Part shown: piece by piece, positions 6,146-14,105 of the stretch
Layout: each line of letters opens with the position of its first letter
Numbering within the stretch: the stretch's first letter is position 1
NCBI GenBank assembly: GCA_947625565.1
Contig: CANQOU010000015.1
Span: 1 to 17,178, forward strand
Source: an uncultured Clostridia bacterium
Lineage (GTDB): Bacteria; Bacillota; Clostridia; TANB77; CAG-508
Length of the DNA: 17,178 nt
Direction: 5' to 3'
Notes under the pieces: model-generated
Told to the model about the DNA's origin: nothing
What the model saw: only the letters and a program-made list of their open reading frames with translations
The model's database searches: none
Program-made: the position numbers and the translations under genes

Positions 6146-8426
6146 ATGAAAGTATTATTTGCTGTAAGTAATGAAGAGGTTTCAGAAAATATTGTAAAAA
6201 GGTATCAAAAAGAATATAAAGAAATCATATCATATAAAAATGTATATTACTTTAATGCAATTTTAAAAGAACTACAAAAAGATAAAACATATGATAGAGT
6301 TGTTATTAGCGAAGACTTAGAAACTTTTGCTAATAACCAATATGACCAAATTGACAAATTTATATTTGAAAAATTAGATAGCATTAGTGATGAAGCATCA
6401 AATTTTAAAGGTGATGACATCCCTATTATTTTAATTTGCTCAGATAGGAGAACAAAATCTGAACAAATGTTAGTAAAATTATTTGGAATAGGTATTTATA
6501 ATGCTTTATTAGGAACTGATAGGACAGTTGAAGAACTTTGCAAATTAATAAACAAACCACGTTTAAAAAAAGAAGGAAAAACCTACTATAAGATTGATGT
6601 AGATGATGTTAAATATAAGGCAGAGAATGAAAATGATGTTAGCGAAGTTGAAATTCAAAATATTTTAGCACATTATAAAAGACTAGGCAAAAATGAAGAT
6701 AAATATGTAGAAAGTTTTGATAACATTGCTGCACAATATAATGATACTCAACTAAGAATAATTGCTAAATTTTTACCATTAAATGTAAGAGCAGTTTTAG
6801 AAGAAAAATCACCTAAATATCAAAAGGTAATGTCATTTAATGCAAAAATAACAGATAATTTAAGAAAAGGAAAAAATGAAGAAGAAGCACAAGGAACAAC
6901 TCAGAAACTATTAAAAACAAGCAATACAAGAGAAACAGTATTATCTAGGCCAGTAGTTATACCAAATGCTGTTAATTTAGAAAAAGGCAAAAAAATGTCT
7001 AGACCAAAACCACAAACTCAAGAAGAATCAATAAAACAGATAGAAACAGAAATTAATAATTATGTAAAAAATGAAGAAGAACAACCTAAACAAAATATAG
7101 TAACACCAGAAATAGAATATGAAGAACCAGAAGAAATCCAATCTGTTAAAAGAGGAAGAGGCAGACCTAAAAAGAATGTTTCACCTACAGAAGAAGTAGA
7201 GGAAACAGTTAAGAAAAAAAGAGGTAGGCCTAAAAAAATAGTTGAAGAAGAACAATTAAATGAAGACGAATTTGAAGATTTTATTATGCCAGGACTAGAG
7301 GAACAAAAAGAAGTAGAAGAAACAGAAGATGCTATTATGCCAGGATTTGAGGATTTAGACAACGAACAAGAAGATTTTGAAGAACCAAAAATATCAAATC
7401 AAGAATATTTTGAAGAGACACAACCATTTAGGCCAGAACCAATTCAACAATCAGTTCAAACACAGAGATCAGAAGTAACTGAAGCACCAAGAATTGAAAA
7501 TGATGTGGAAATGGTTATGCGGACCAGAAGTACAAGTGGATTTATCTTCTATATTAACAGAAGACAAGAAAATAGCATGTTTTGTTGGAACAAGTAAAAA
7601 TGGAACATCTTTTGTTGTAAATCATATGGCAGAAATACTTTCAGAGACTGGAGTTTCAACAGCAATACTAGATACAACACAAAATAGAAATTCATATTAT
7701 ATTTATACAGATAATCAAGAAGAACTGAGAAATGCAGCTGCTAACTCTATCAATAATTTAATAAATGGTCAAGCAAATGGGCTACAAGTTAATAAAAATT
7801 TATCAGTTTATACACCTTTACCAGGAGAAGATAGCCAAATCAATAGAGCAGGAGAAATTTTAAAAACGTTAGCACAAAACTATTCAGTAGTTTTAATAGA
7901 CTGTGATTTTAAAACACCAACATCATATTTTTCATATGCACAGGAAATTTATTTAGTACAATCTTTAGATGTTTTAACAATTCAACCACTAACATCTTTC
8001 TTAAATGAATTAAAAGCTAAGCAAGTTTTAGAAGAACGTAAATTAAGAATAGTATTAAATAAGTTTGAAAAACTAAGAGGAATTTCTGACAAATTGATTA
8101 TCGGAGGTATGTCTTCATATAATGACCCTGAGATGTCATATATGGTAGAATTATTTGATAAGAATTTAATCAGATATATAACTATTCCATTTGATGAACA
8201 AGTATATGTAAATTACTTAGAAGGACTTATAAATTGTAAATTAACATTAAAAGGATATCCAAAACATATTATACAGATTTTGACAGAATTAGCTAATATG
8301 ATATATCCAATTGATACTGGGAAAGGAAAGAAAAAAGGTAGTGGATATGTACCACCAGCATTAAACAATAATAATGGTTTTACACCAAGTATCAATTCAA
8401 CATTAGAACAAATGAGAAAATATTAA
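6146..8426 (+). CDS. TadZ/CpaE-like protein with AT-hook-like linker, +1 frameshift at CGG
   Basis: Read as join(6146-7519, 7521-8426), this gives 759 residues. The N-terminal part (about 1-135) looks like an atypical receiver domain. A helical region (to about 245) is followed by an acidic, probably disordered linker with two AT-hook-like cores (RGRGRPKK at 336-343, RGRPKK at 359-364) and two IMPG repeats. The C-terminal part (about 460-759) is a MinD/ParA-like domain. Its Walker A reads GTSKNGTSF instead of KGGxGKT/S, so the usual catalytic Lys is missing, while LIDCDF keeps a Walker B-like Asp. Receiver plus non-canonical MinD-like ATPase is the layout of TadZ/CpaE, which positions surface pili; no other tad genes are visible here. 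The frame breaks at CGG 7520-7522, after residue 458. Unshifted translation stops at 7597 and would lack the whole ATPase-like domain. Confidence 0.75.
7520..7522 (+). other. +1 frameshift site 2: CGG codon in the TadZ-like gene
   Basis: The frame is GTT ATG CGG ACC; the long downstream frame reads GTT ATG (C) GGA CCA GAA. The P-site codon is ATG and the first shifted codon is GGA (Gly). The zero-frame stop is at 7595-7597. An independent start in the second frame (ATG at 7494) has no ribosome binding site. Confidence 0.7.
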
Positions 8427-8448
8427 AATAAACAAGGAGGGGACTACT

Positions 8449-9528
8449 GTGCCAATTGCAATTGTAGTTGTTCTAATTATTGTAATCATAGGGTTGATTA
8501 TATATAATCTTATGATTCATAAAAAGATTCAAACATTCCGTAATGTCAACCAAAAAATAACAAACCTATCAGTAGTGCAGGATTTTATAAATGCTATAGG
8601 GGAAACATCAAGTGTTGATGATAAAATCACTAAAATAAATGATATACTAATTGAAAAATATGAAATTAAATATTCTACAATTGTTGTATTTGATGGAGCA
8701 GAATATGTAGTAAAGGCTTCAAATGTTGACAAAAGACATTGGGATGCTTTAAGGACACTACATGATATAGATATGTTCAAAGATAGCATCACAACAGCAA
8801 TACCAAAATATGTAACAGTAAATAATGAGAGAGAAAGATTACCATATCAAAAAATGGAATTTGGTAGAGCGAAATCTGCAATATTCTTTCCATTATATAT
8901 AGATAATGTATATATTGGATATTGGATTATGGAAAGTGGAACACCACATGATTTTGACAATGTGGATACAACAGTACTAGAAGTAATAAAAGATAATATA
9001 GTATCTGTATTAAAAACAGTTGTACATCAAAAAACACTAGAAGCTATTGTTAGAACAGATTTATTTACAGGATTATATTCAGAAGAATATCTATATGGAG
9101 CAGGGAAAAGGATAATTGACCAATATACAACTTCAACTATTTGTATGTTTCGAATTATAAACTTGGAAGAAATCAATGAGAAATATTCGCGTGAACTAGG
9201 AAATGAAGTGGTAATACAAGTTAGTAACTATATTAGAAAAAATATTTCAAATCAGTATGTTTTTATAAGATATATGGGACCTAAATTTGTAATTGCATTT
9301 TCAGGAGTTGAAACTGATGCAGTATCAGATTTTATAAATGATATAAAAGCAACAATGGAAAACATGGATATATCTTTGGAGGAAGATAGTGAACAAACAG
9401 TAAAGCCACAATTTAATTTTGTATTATCTACATATTATAAAGGTACAGGACTAGAAGAGGTATTAAAGAAACTTGAAGAATATCTAGATAAGGCAGACAA
9501 GTCTGAAAATGAAGTAACAAATATTTAA
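8449..9528 (+). CDS. Membrane-anchored GAF protein with degenerate GGDEF domain
   Basis: The 359-residue product has one N-terminal membrane helix (about 2-24), a GAF-like sensor region (about 45-195) and a C-terminal domain with the GGDEF fold. The entry motif RTDLFTGLYSEEYL matches the DxLTGLxNR region of diguanylate cyclases. At the catalytic loop, however, YGGDEF is replaced by YMGPKF (near residue 286), so c-di-GMP synthesis is very unlikely. It may bind a nucleotide or act as a protein partner. The start is GTG at 8449, after a strong AAGGAGGGG. It begins 22 bases after the TadZ-like gene, suggesting one transcript and possibly one complex with that other degenerate enzyme. Family fold is fairly sure; function is unknown. 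Confidence 0.85.
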   Translation: MPIAIVVVLIIVIIGLIIYNLMIHKKIQTFRNVNQKITNLSVVQDFINAIGETSSVDDKITKINDILIEKYEIKYSTIVVFDGAEYVVKASNVDKRHWDALRTLHDIDMFKDSITTAIPKYVTVNNERERLPYQKMEFGRAKSAIFFPLYIDNVYIGYWIMESGTPHDFDNVDTTVLEVIKDNIVSVLKTVVHQKTLEAIVRTDLFTGLYSEEYLYGAGKRIIDQYTTSTICMFRIINLEEINEKYSRELGNEVVIQVSNYIRKNISNQYVFIRYMGPKFVIAFSGVETDAVSDFINDIKATMENMDISLEEDSEQTVKPQFNFVLSTYYKGTGLEEVLKKLEEYLDKADKSENEVTNI

Positions 9529-9541
9529 GGAGGAAAGTATT

Positions 9542-9799
9542 ATGGAATTTGACAAAACAATGAATTTTGAAGTAGAAAAAATTCAAAATATTAGAACAAA
9601 AGAAATCTTGAAGGAAGTATATGAAGCTTTGCAAGAAAAAGGATATAATCCAATAAATCAAATTGTTGGATATATTTTATCAGGAGATCCAACATATATT
9701 ACAAGTCATAATGATGCAAGAAATAAAATTAGAGAAATTGAAAGAGACGAATTATTGGAGAAAATGGTAAAAAATTATATAGGTGTTGAAGATGCATAG
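9542..9799 (+). CDS. ireB: IreB family regulator (UPF0297/DUF965)
   Basis: The 85-residue product is full length for IreB, with the family features FDKTMNF at the N terminus and GYNPINQIVGYILSGDPTYITSHNDAR in the middle. In Enterococcus faecalis IreB is phosphorylated on N-terminal Thr residues by the PASTA kinase IreK and limits cephalosporin resistance; Thr6 here is in the matching region. The AAGGAGG ribosome binding site overlaps the stop codon of the preceding gene. Its stop overlaps the start of ruvX, the same gene order as in many Bacillota (yrzL-yrrK-yrzB in Bacillus subtilis). Confidence 0.95.
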   Translation: MEFDKTMNFEVEKIQNIRTKEILKEVYEALQEKGYNPINQIVGYILSGDPTYITSHNDARNKIREIERDELLEKMVKNYIGVEDA

Positions 9800-10235
9800 A
9801 GTATTGGGAATCGACTATGGAGAAGCAAGAGTTGGAATTGCAATAACTGATGGTTTAAATATTACAGTGCAAGGATTAGAAACAATTGAACGTAATCAAT
9901 CTGATAAAATTGTTCTACGTAGATTAGACGAAATATTTACTACATATGATGTTGATACTATAGTAGTAGGTATGCCGTATCACATGAATGGAGAAAAATC
10001 TCAAAGAGTTGAAGAAACAGAAAAATTTATTCATAAATTGCATTGTAAATATCCAAATAAAAAAATAGAAACAATAGATGAAAGATTGACAACTGTTTCA
10101 GCACATAAAACAATGAATTTATTAGAAGTAAATAAAAAGAAAAAAAGAAGTATAGTAGACACCATATCAGCAGAATATATTTTAGAAACATATATTGGCA
10201 AAAAAAATAATTTAAAAAATTTTGAAAACAGTTGA
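9792..10235 (+). CDS. ruvX: Pre-16S rRNA nuclease YqgF / RuvX-type resolvase
   Basis: The 147-residue product is a complete YqgF family protein with an RNase H-like fold. Candidate metal-binding residues are Asp8 in LGIDYGEARVG, Glu97 in DERLTT and Asp123 in VDTISAEYIL. The family processes the 5' end of 16S rRNA precursors in E. coli and has also been called a Holliday junction resolvase. I choose the ATG at 9792, six bases after AGGTG, over GTG 9783 and TTG 9786, because M-H-R-V-L-G-I-D fits the family start. The eight-base overlap with ireB implies translational coupling. Confidence 0.95.
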   Translation: MHRVLGIDYGEARVGIAITDGLNITVQGLETIERNQSDKIVLRRLDEIFTTYDVDTIVVGMPYHMNGEKSQRVEETEKFIHKLHCKYPNKKIETIDERLTTVSAHKTMNLLEVNKKKKRSIVDTISAEYILETYIGKKNNLKNFENS

Positions 10236-10260
10236 AAAAATTTTGTAAATACAGTATTAT
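10232..10260 (+). promoter_or_regulatory. Candidate promoter of the DUF1292 gene
   Basis: TTGAAA (10232-10237) overlaps the ruvX stop codon and is followed after 17 bases by TATTAT (10255-10260). This gives a leader of about 70 bases before the ATG at 10340. The match is moderate. Confidence 0.5.
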
Positions 10261-10339
10261 AGTAATGATATTAGTATAGAAATTTTAAATCTGTAGATAT
10301 TAATATTATAAAGAAGATAAATTAGAAAGGAGAAAAAAC

Positions 10340-10642
10340 ATGGACGAAGGCGAAAATTTAGATGAAGAATTAGACAATGTTGTTATTTTAAATGATGAAG
10401 AAGGAAATGAAGTTAAATTTGAATTTTTAGATTTAGTAGAATTAAATGATGAGGAATATGTCATATTATTACCTATGACAGAAGATAATGAGGAAGAAGA
10501 AGGCGAAGTTGTTATACTAAAAGTTGAAGATTCAGATGAAGATGAAGAATCTTATGTTAGCGTTGACGATGAAGCAATATTAAATCAAGTGTTTGATATA
10601 TTTAAAGAAAGATTCAAAGACGATTTTGATTTTGTAGACTAA
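10340..10642 (+). CDS. DUF1292 family acidic protein (YrzB-like)
   Basis: The 100-residue product is extremely acidic, with runs such as EDNEEEEGE and EDSDEDEES. It has the DUF1292 pattern of a beta-rich core (VVILNDEEGNEVKFEFLDLVELNDEEYVILLP) and a C-terminal helix ending in DDFDFVD. The position after ireB-ruvX matches yrzB in Bacillus. The molecular function of the family is not established. The ribosome binding site AAAGGAG precedes the ATG, and a terminator-like structure follows the stop codon. Confidence 0.93.
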   Translation: MDEGENLDEELDNVVILNDEEGNEVKFEFLDLVELNDEEYVILLPMTEDNEEEEGEVVILKVEDSDEDEESYVSVDDEAILNQVFDIFKERFKDDFDFVD

Positions 10643-10663
10643 AAAATGGAACAATTTGGGGCA

Positions 10664-10709
10664 GTCCTTAATTGTCCGCTTAAGGACAATGTAGCGGAAG
10701 TCCTTTTTT
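10664..10709 (+). terminator. Intrinsic terminator with competing hairpins, possible attenuator
   Basis: AAGGAC (10682-10687) pairs with GTCCTT (10700-10705), followed by TTTT, forming a terminator downstream of the DUF1292 gene. The same AAGGAC can instead pair upstream: GTCCTTAA (10664-10671) with TTAAGGAC (10680-10687), or ATTGTCC (10671-10677) with GGACAAT (10684-10690). These alternatives exclude one another, so the element may act as a switch for the membrane protein gene starting at 10739. Confidence 0.55.
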
Positions 10710-10738
10710 GTTTATTGTTATTAAAGGGGAGAATAAAA

Positions 10739-11218
10739 ATGAAAAATTTATCAACTTATTTATTAGTTATGTTTATGATAATGTTTTGGGGGTTTAGAGT
10801 TGTATTAACACTGATGTCACAAATGGGTGAAGGATTAATGGGAATAGTACCAATCAATATGAATTTTGAAATTATCTTATTATTTGCTAGTCTAATATGT
10901 TTTGTTTTAATCGTCAAAAGAAAGATACTTGGAGCAGCATTATATTTGGCTTTATATGGAATATACTTTGGAGGAGATTTAACAAATCAAATATCAAAAA
11001 TAACAACAGGAGGAGTATTAACTGTTTCAGAAATGGGAAGTGCGTTTTTCTCTTTAATAGGAATTATAATTCCATTGGCTGTATTAGTAGATTTATTATT
11101 GGATAAAAATAGAAAAGCACATCCAGTTGATAAAAAAACAGATTGGTTTTATAAAAATGAGCAATTTGATAGAGAAATGGACGAAAGAGCAGATAAAAAT
11201 AATTACAGAACTTTGTAG
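10739..11218 (+). CDS. Integral membrane protein of unknown function
   Basis: The 159-residue product has four likely membrane helices (about 6-26, 36-58, 62-80 and 100-125). A hydrophilic, charged cytoplasmic tail follows, rich in Lys, Asp, Glu and Arg. I do not recognise a family. An in-frame ATG at 10646 would extend it by 31 residues, but it has no ribosome binding site and that extension would run through the terminator-like structure; AAAGGGGAG before the ATG at 10739 decides the start. A strong terminator at 11244-11274 closes the unit. Confidence 0.8.
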   Translation: MKNLSTYLLVMFMIMFWGFRVVLTLMSQMGEGLMGIVPINMNFEIILLFASLICFVLIVKRKILGAALYLALYGIYFGGDLTNQISKITTGGVLTVSEMGSAFFSLIGIIIPLAVLVDLLLDKNRKAHPVDKKTDWFYKNEQFDREMDERADKNNYRTL

Positions 11219-11243
11219 TTTATCTAGTGCAAATGAATTATTT

Positions 11244-11276
11244 AAGCAAGCAATTAGTTGAAAATTGCTTGCTTTT
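11244..11276 (+). terminator. Intrinsic terminator after the membrane protein gene
   Basis: A perfect 12-bp stem, AAGCAAGCAATT (11244-11255) with AATTGCTTGCTT (11263-11274), a seven-base loop and a TTTT tail. Confidence 0.85.
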
Positions 11277-11331
11277 ATGTTAAAATATTAAAAGTACAGA
11301 ACTAATAAAAGATTGAGAGGATTTAGGTAAA

Positions 11332-11412
11332 ATGAGTAATGAAAAAAGCTATTCAAGTACAAGTATTAACTGGGATAGTACGAATTATCTAAACACTAGC
11401 CAAAACTATTGA
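11332..11412 (+). CDS. Possible 26-residue peptide
   Basis: The ORF runs from ATG 11332 to TGA 11412, with GAGAGG about 11 bases upstream. The peptide is rich in Ser, Asn, Thr and Tyr (ending NTSQNY) and has no hydrophobic segment. It lies between two terminators, so it would need its own promoter; none is clear. It may be a small protein, or chance in AT-rich DNA. No family is recognised. Confidence 0.25.
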   Translation: MSNEKSYSSTSINWDSTNYLNTSQNY

Positions 11413-11508
11413 AAAATCAACATTCTTTCGATTTCTTATCTTTCGTAATTTGATAAAAAATGAACGAATTTTATATAAATGTAGTTATTGAAATAATAGC
11501 TAACATAT

Positions 11509-11543
11509 AGAAGATAATTTAGAAATAGGTTATCTTCTTTTTT
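11509..11543 (+). terminator. Intrinsic terminator in the intergenic region
   Basis: AGAAGATAA (11509-11517) pairs with TTATCTTCT (11530-11538) and is followed by T residues to 11543. It implies a plus-strand transcript across 11280-11510, which holds the possible 26-residue ORF and otherwise nothing I can identify. Confidence 0.7.
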
Positions 11544-11568
11544 ATGCCTCCGAGAAAGTGAGGTAAAA

Positions 11569-11706
11569 ATGGAAAAGAAGTTAATTGATTGCACAAATGA
11601 TGAATTACGATATAACAATAAAAAAAGAGAAAAATCACAATATCTTGCGAAAAAAGTTGACAAATATCGACAAAAATCGTATAATATAAATGTAAAGGAG
11701 GTATAG
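11569..11706 (+). CDS. Possible small basic protein (45 residues)
   Basis: The ORF starts at ATG 11569, five bases after GTGAGG. The product is hydrophilic and strongly basic, Lys/Arg/Asn-rich and probably helical, with one Cys at residue 8. It ends inside the leader of the next gene, and the consensus promoter at 11657-11685 lies within its last third. It may be a small nucleic-acid-binding protein or a remnant of a larger gene. No family is recognised. Confidence 0.4.
   Translation: MEKKLIDCTNDELRYNNKKREKSQYLAKKVDKYRQKSYNINVKEV
11657..11685 (+). promoter_or_regulatory. Perfect consensus sigma-A promoter of the HTH/SPFH module
   Basis: TTGACA (11657-11662), 17 bases, TATAAT (11680-11685): full consensus at both hexamers with ideal spacing. 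Transcription should start near 11692 and cover 11735-15464. A promoter this strong usually needs a repressor, and the next gene encodes one candidate. Confidence 0.85.
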
Positions 11707-11734
11707 TATTGATTTCTTAAGGAGGTACTATATT
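11694..11734 (+). promoter_or_regulatory. Duplicated ribosome binding site, three-codon ORF and dyad
   Basis: Two near-identical segments each carry AAGGAGGTA followed by a start codon: TTG at 11709 and ATG at 11735. The first would translate only TTG ATT TCT TAA (11709-11720), whose stop overlaps the second AAGGAGG. TATAGTA (11702-11708) and TACTATA (11726-11732) form an inverted repeat that could be an operator at about +10 to +40, or an RNA hairpin holding the second ribosome binding site in its loop. Confidence 0.45.
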
Positions 11735-11947
11735 ATGAGAATTAATTATAAAAAATTGTGGATTTTGTTAATCGAAAAAGACATCACTCCAGTAAAATTA
11801 AGAAAAGATTTAAATATAGCTACAGGAACAATGACAAAATTAAGGAGAAATGAAGAAGTTGCCATAGCTGTATTAATGCGTATTTGTGAATATTTAGATT
11901 GCGACATAGGAGATATTTGCAAATTTGAAAAAAATCAAAATAATTAA
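11735..11947 (+). CDS. XRE-family HTH regulator (Cro/CI type)
   Basis: The 70-residue product is a single helix-turn-helix domain. Its pattern is typical of the short Cro/CI-like repressors of Bacillota: an N-terminal YKKLWILLIEKDITPVKL, then LNIATGTMTKLRRNEEVAIAVLMRICEYLDCDIGDIC. There is no sensor domain. It follows a full-consensus promoter and a dyad at 11702-11732, so autorepression is plausible. The next gene's start lies 20 bases past its stop, so it is probably the local regulator of the membrane-protein/SPFH pair, although such proteins can act elsewhere. Confidence 0.92.
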   Translation: MRINYKKLWILLIEKDITPVKLRKDLNIATGTMTKLRRNEEVAIAVLMRICEYLDCDIGDICKFEKNQNN

Positions 11948-11966
11948 AAAAGTTGGGGGAATAATT

Positions 11967-14069
11967 ATGGTCGATTTGAAACTTGAAAATGATGAAGGGA
12001 TAATTCAACAAGCAAATAGTGTTGAAATGTATAAAACAAATGATGTTTATGCAGAAATATATGAAATGTATTTAACTAATAAGAATATTATTTGCTATTA
12101 TGAAAAATCAAACGGATTATTTGCAAAAAGCGAAGAAATTATAGAAAAAATCCCTTTGCAAAGTATAAGAATCGTTAATGGTAAAATACAAATCTCAAAA
12201 GTAGATGATGATGAAAATGGATTGAGCTTACAAATTCTTTTACAAAATGGAGAACGAGTACATTTCGTCTTTGAAAAGAAAAAGGAATTACAAATTTGGT
12301 ATGATGCTATATTTGAAACTGTTACAGGGAAGGAAAATGAAAGTAACAATCTTAATGATAATTCTAAAGAAAAGGAAAATACTATAGTAAATAGTCTTTT
12401 GGGTGTTGTTGGAACTGTAAAAAATATAGCAAAAGACCAAATCGATGAAGTAAAAGACATTTTTATTGATGATGAAGATGTTGATAAAATATCAGACAAT
12501 AAAGTTGAGGAAAAGCAAGAAAAAATAAAAAATAACAATTTAAGTAATAACAAAGAAGAAAAGGAAAAAGAAAGTATGAATAGTGAAGAAAAGAAAGGTA
12601 TGTATTGCAGTAATTGTGGAGAAAAATTAATACCAAATTCAAAATTTTGCAATTATTGTGGAACACCAACTGACAACACAAAAAATGAAAAAAATGTGGT
12701 AGAAGAAAAGAAAAAAGAAACAAGTAATGAAGATTTAACTGAAAGAAAAATGGTATATGAAGGTAAAATACATAAATGTCCAAATTGTGGAGAAGTATTA
12801 GAGTCGTTTATTGCTAATTGTCCTGCTTGTGGATATGAATTAAGAGATTCAAAAAATTCTAGTGCAGTAGAGGAATTATCAAGAAAATTAGAAGAAATAG
12901 AGGGAAAAAGAGATAAATCAAGAATGTCTAATAAAATATTAGGAGCATTTAATTTAAGTGATGGATTAACAAGAACTGATGAACAAAAAATCTCATTGAT
13001 TAGAAGTTTTCCAATTCCAAATACAAAGGAAGATTTATATGAATTCTTGATATTATCTAAATCAAATATTGAAATAGATGCTTATGAAAATACACAAATT
13101 AAAAGTGCAAGATTAGCAGTATCAGATGCTTGGAAAGCAAAATTTGAACAGGCATATCAAAAAGCAAAGTTATTATTCAAAAATGATGACAGAATGATAG
13201 AAATCAACAAAATGAATGAAGAAATAAATAAATCTATAAATAATGCAAAATGGAAGATATGGAAAATAATTGGAATTGGCTATGGTTCAATATTTGCAGT
13301 TATTATTATAATATTAATCATAATGGCTGTAACAGGTGTATTTTCTAATGATAGTTCAAAAAATAATAATACAAAAAATGAAAATGTATCAATTATGGAA
13401 AATAATGATATAAGTAAAAATGATAATAATGATGAAAAATGGCAAGGAATCAAAAATGAATCTAAATCTTCAGTATCACTCGGAGATAATATAGTAGTAA
13501 ATAATAATGAATATATAGAAATAAAAGAAGTAGGATATACAAGATCAAGTAGTTATTTAACTTGTGTTGTAACGATAGCCAATAATTCAAAAAAAGCAAT
13601 TGAATATCCTTCATTTAGAATTACAGCATATAGTAAGGATGGTAAAATTTTAGGTTCTGAAGAAAGAGTATTAAGTTTATTGTATCCAAACCATATTATG
13701 GTTGATGAAGGAACTTTAATTAAAATGTCAGAAGAACCTGACAAGGTTGAAGTTACAATGATTGAACCAGATGATTATAATATTCAAGATGTTAGCACTT
13801 TAGAACATCCTCAATATACTGAAATGAAATGTCAGAATGTTGTAGGAAACTCTGATAAAGTTACAGGAGAAGTATATAATCCAAATAACTATAAAATGGA
13901 ACAGGCAAAGATTACTATAGTTTATAGAGATGATAATAATAAGATTATAAATAGTGAAAGTACTTTTATAAACGATATACCTGCAAATGGAAAAGTACCA
14001 TTTGATATTTCGCTACCTTCAGATGCAAAAGTTACTGATAAAATTGAAGCAACTGCATGTATATGGTAG
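11967..14069 (+). CDS. Double zinc-ribbon membrane protein with PH-like and FxLYD domains
   Basis: The 700-residue product starts at ATG 11967, behind TTGGGGGA; an in-frame ATG at 11925 lies inside the HTH gene without a ribosome binding site. Residues about 17-118 look PH/GRAM-like, a fold used for membrane or protein contact. After a charged linker come two zinc ribbons, C214/C217/C228/C231 and C271/C274/C285/C288. A short helical domain (about 340-405) follows, then one membrane helix (about 433-456), and outside the membrane two FxLYD-type beta domains (about 505-600 and 615-700). The product thus links cytoplasmic zinc ribbons to an extracytoplasmic module. Together with the SPFH gene this resembles the Bacillus subtilis ydjG-ydjH-ydjI group, which works with PspA in membrane stress. 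Domain order is seen; the stress role is inferred. Confidence 0.85.
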   Translation: MVDLKLENDEGIIQQANSVEMYKTNDVYAEIYEMYLTNKNIICYYEKSNGLFAKSEEIIEKIPLQSIRIVNGKIQISKVDDDENGLSLQILLQNGERVHFVFEKKKELQIWYDAIFETVTGKENESNNLNDNSKEKENTIVNSLLGVVGTVKNIAKDQIDEVKDIFIDDEDVDKISDNKVEEKQEKIKNNNLSNNKEEKEKESMNSEEKKGMYCSNCGEKLIPNSKFCNYCGTPTDNTKNEKNVVEEKKKETSNEDLTERKMVYEGKIHKCPNCGEVLESFIANCPACGYELRDSKNSSAVEELSRKLEEIEGKRDKSRMSNKILGAFNLSDGLTRTDEQKISLIRSFPIPNTKEDLYEFLILSKSNIEIDAYENTQIKSARLAVSDAWKAKFEQAYQKAKLLFKNDDRMIEINKMNEEINKSINNAKWKIWKIIGIGYGSIFAVIIIILIIMAVTGVFSNDSSKNNNTKNENVSIMENNDISKNDNNDEKWQGIKNESKSSVSLGDNIVVNNNEYIEIKEVGYTRSSSYLTCVVTIANNSKKAIEYPSFRITAYSKDGKILGSEERVLSLLYPNHIMVDEGTLIKMSEEPDKVEVTMIEPDDYNIQDVSTLEHPQYTEMKCQNVVGNSDKVTGEVYNPNNYKMEQAKITIVYRDDNNKIINSESTFINDIPANGKVPFDISLPSDAKVTDKIEATACIW

Positions 14070-14105
14070 TATATATAAATTTTGAAATAGAAAGGATTGA
14101 GTATT

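Noticed and set aside
7494..7600. Separate gene starting at ATG 7494 for the MinD-like domain
   Set aside because: There is no ribosome binding site, it would start inside the upstream gene 100 bases before its stop, and its first dozen residues (rich in Met, Trp and Cys) look like out-of-frame sequence.
10646..10738. Longer start of the four-helix membrane protein at ATG 10646
   Set aside because: No ribosome binding site, and the extension runs through a terminator-like hairpin and T-run; ATG 10739 has AAAGGGGAG.
12098..12783. Minus-strand ORFs rich in Phe, Ser, Leu and Cys opposite the zinc-ribbon gene
   Set aside because: They are the complement of Lys/Glu/Asn-rich coding sequence, with no ribosome binding sites.
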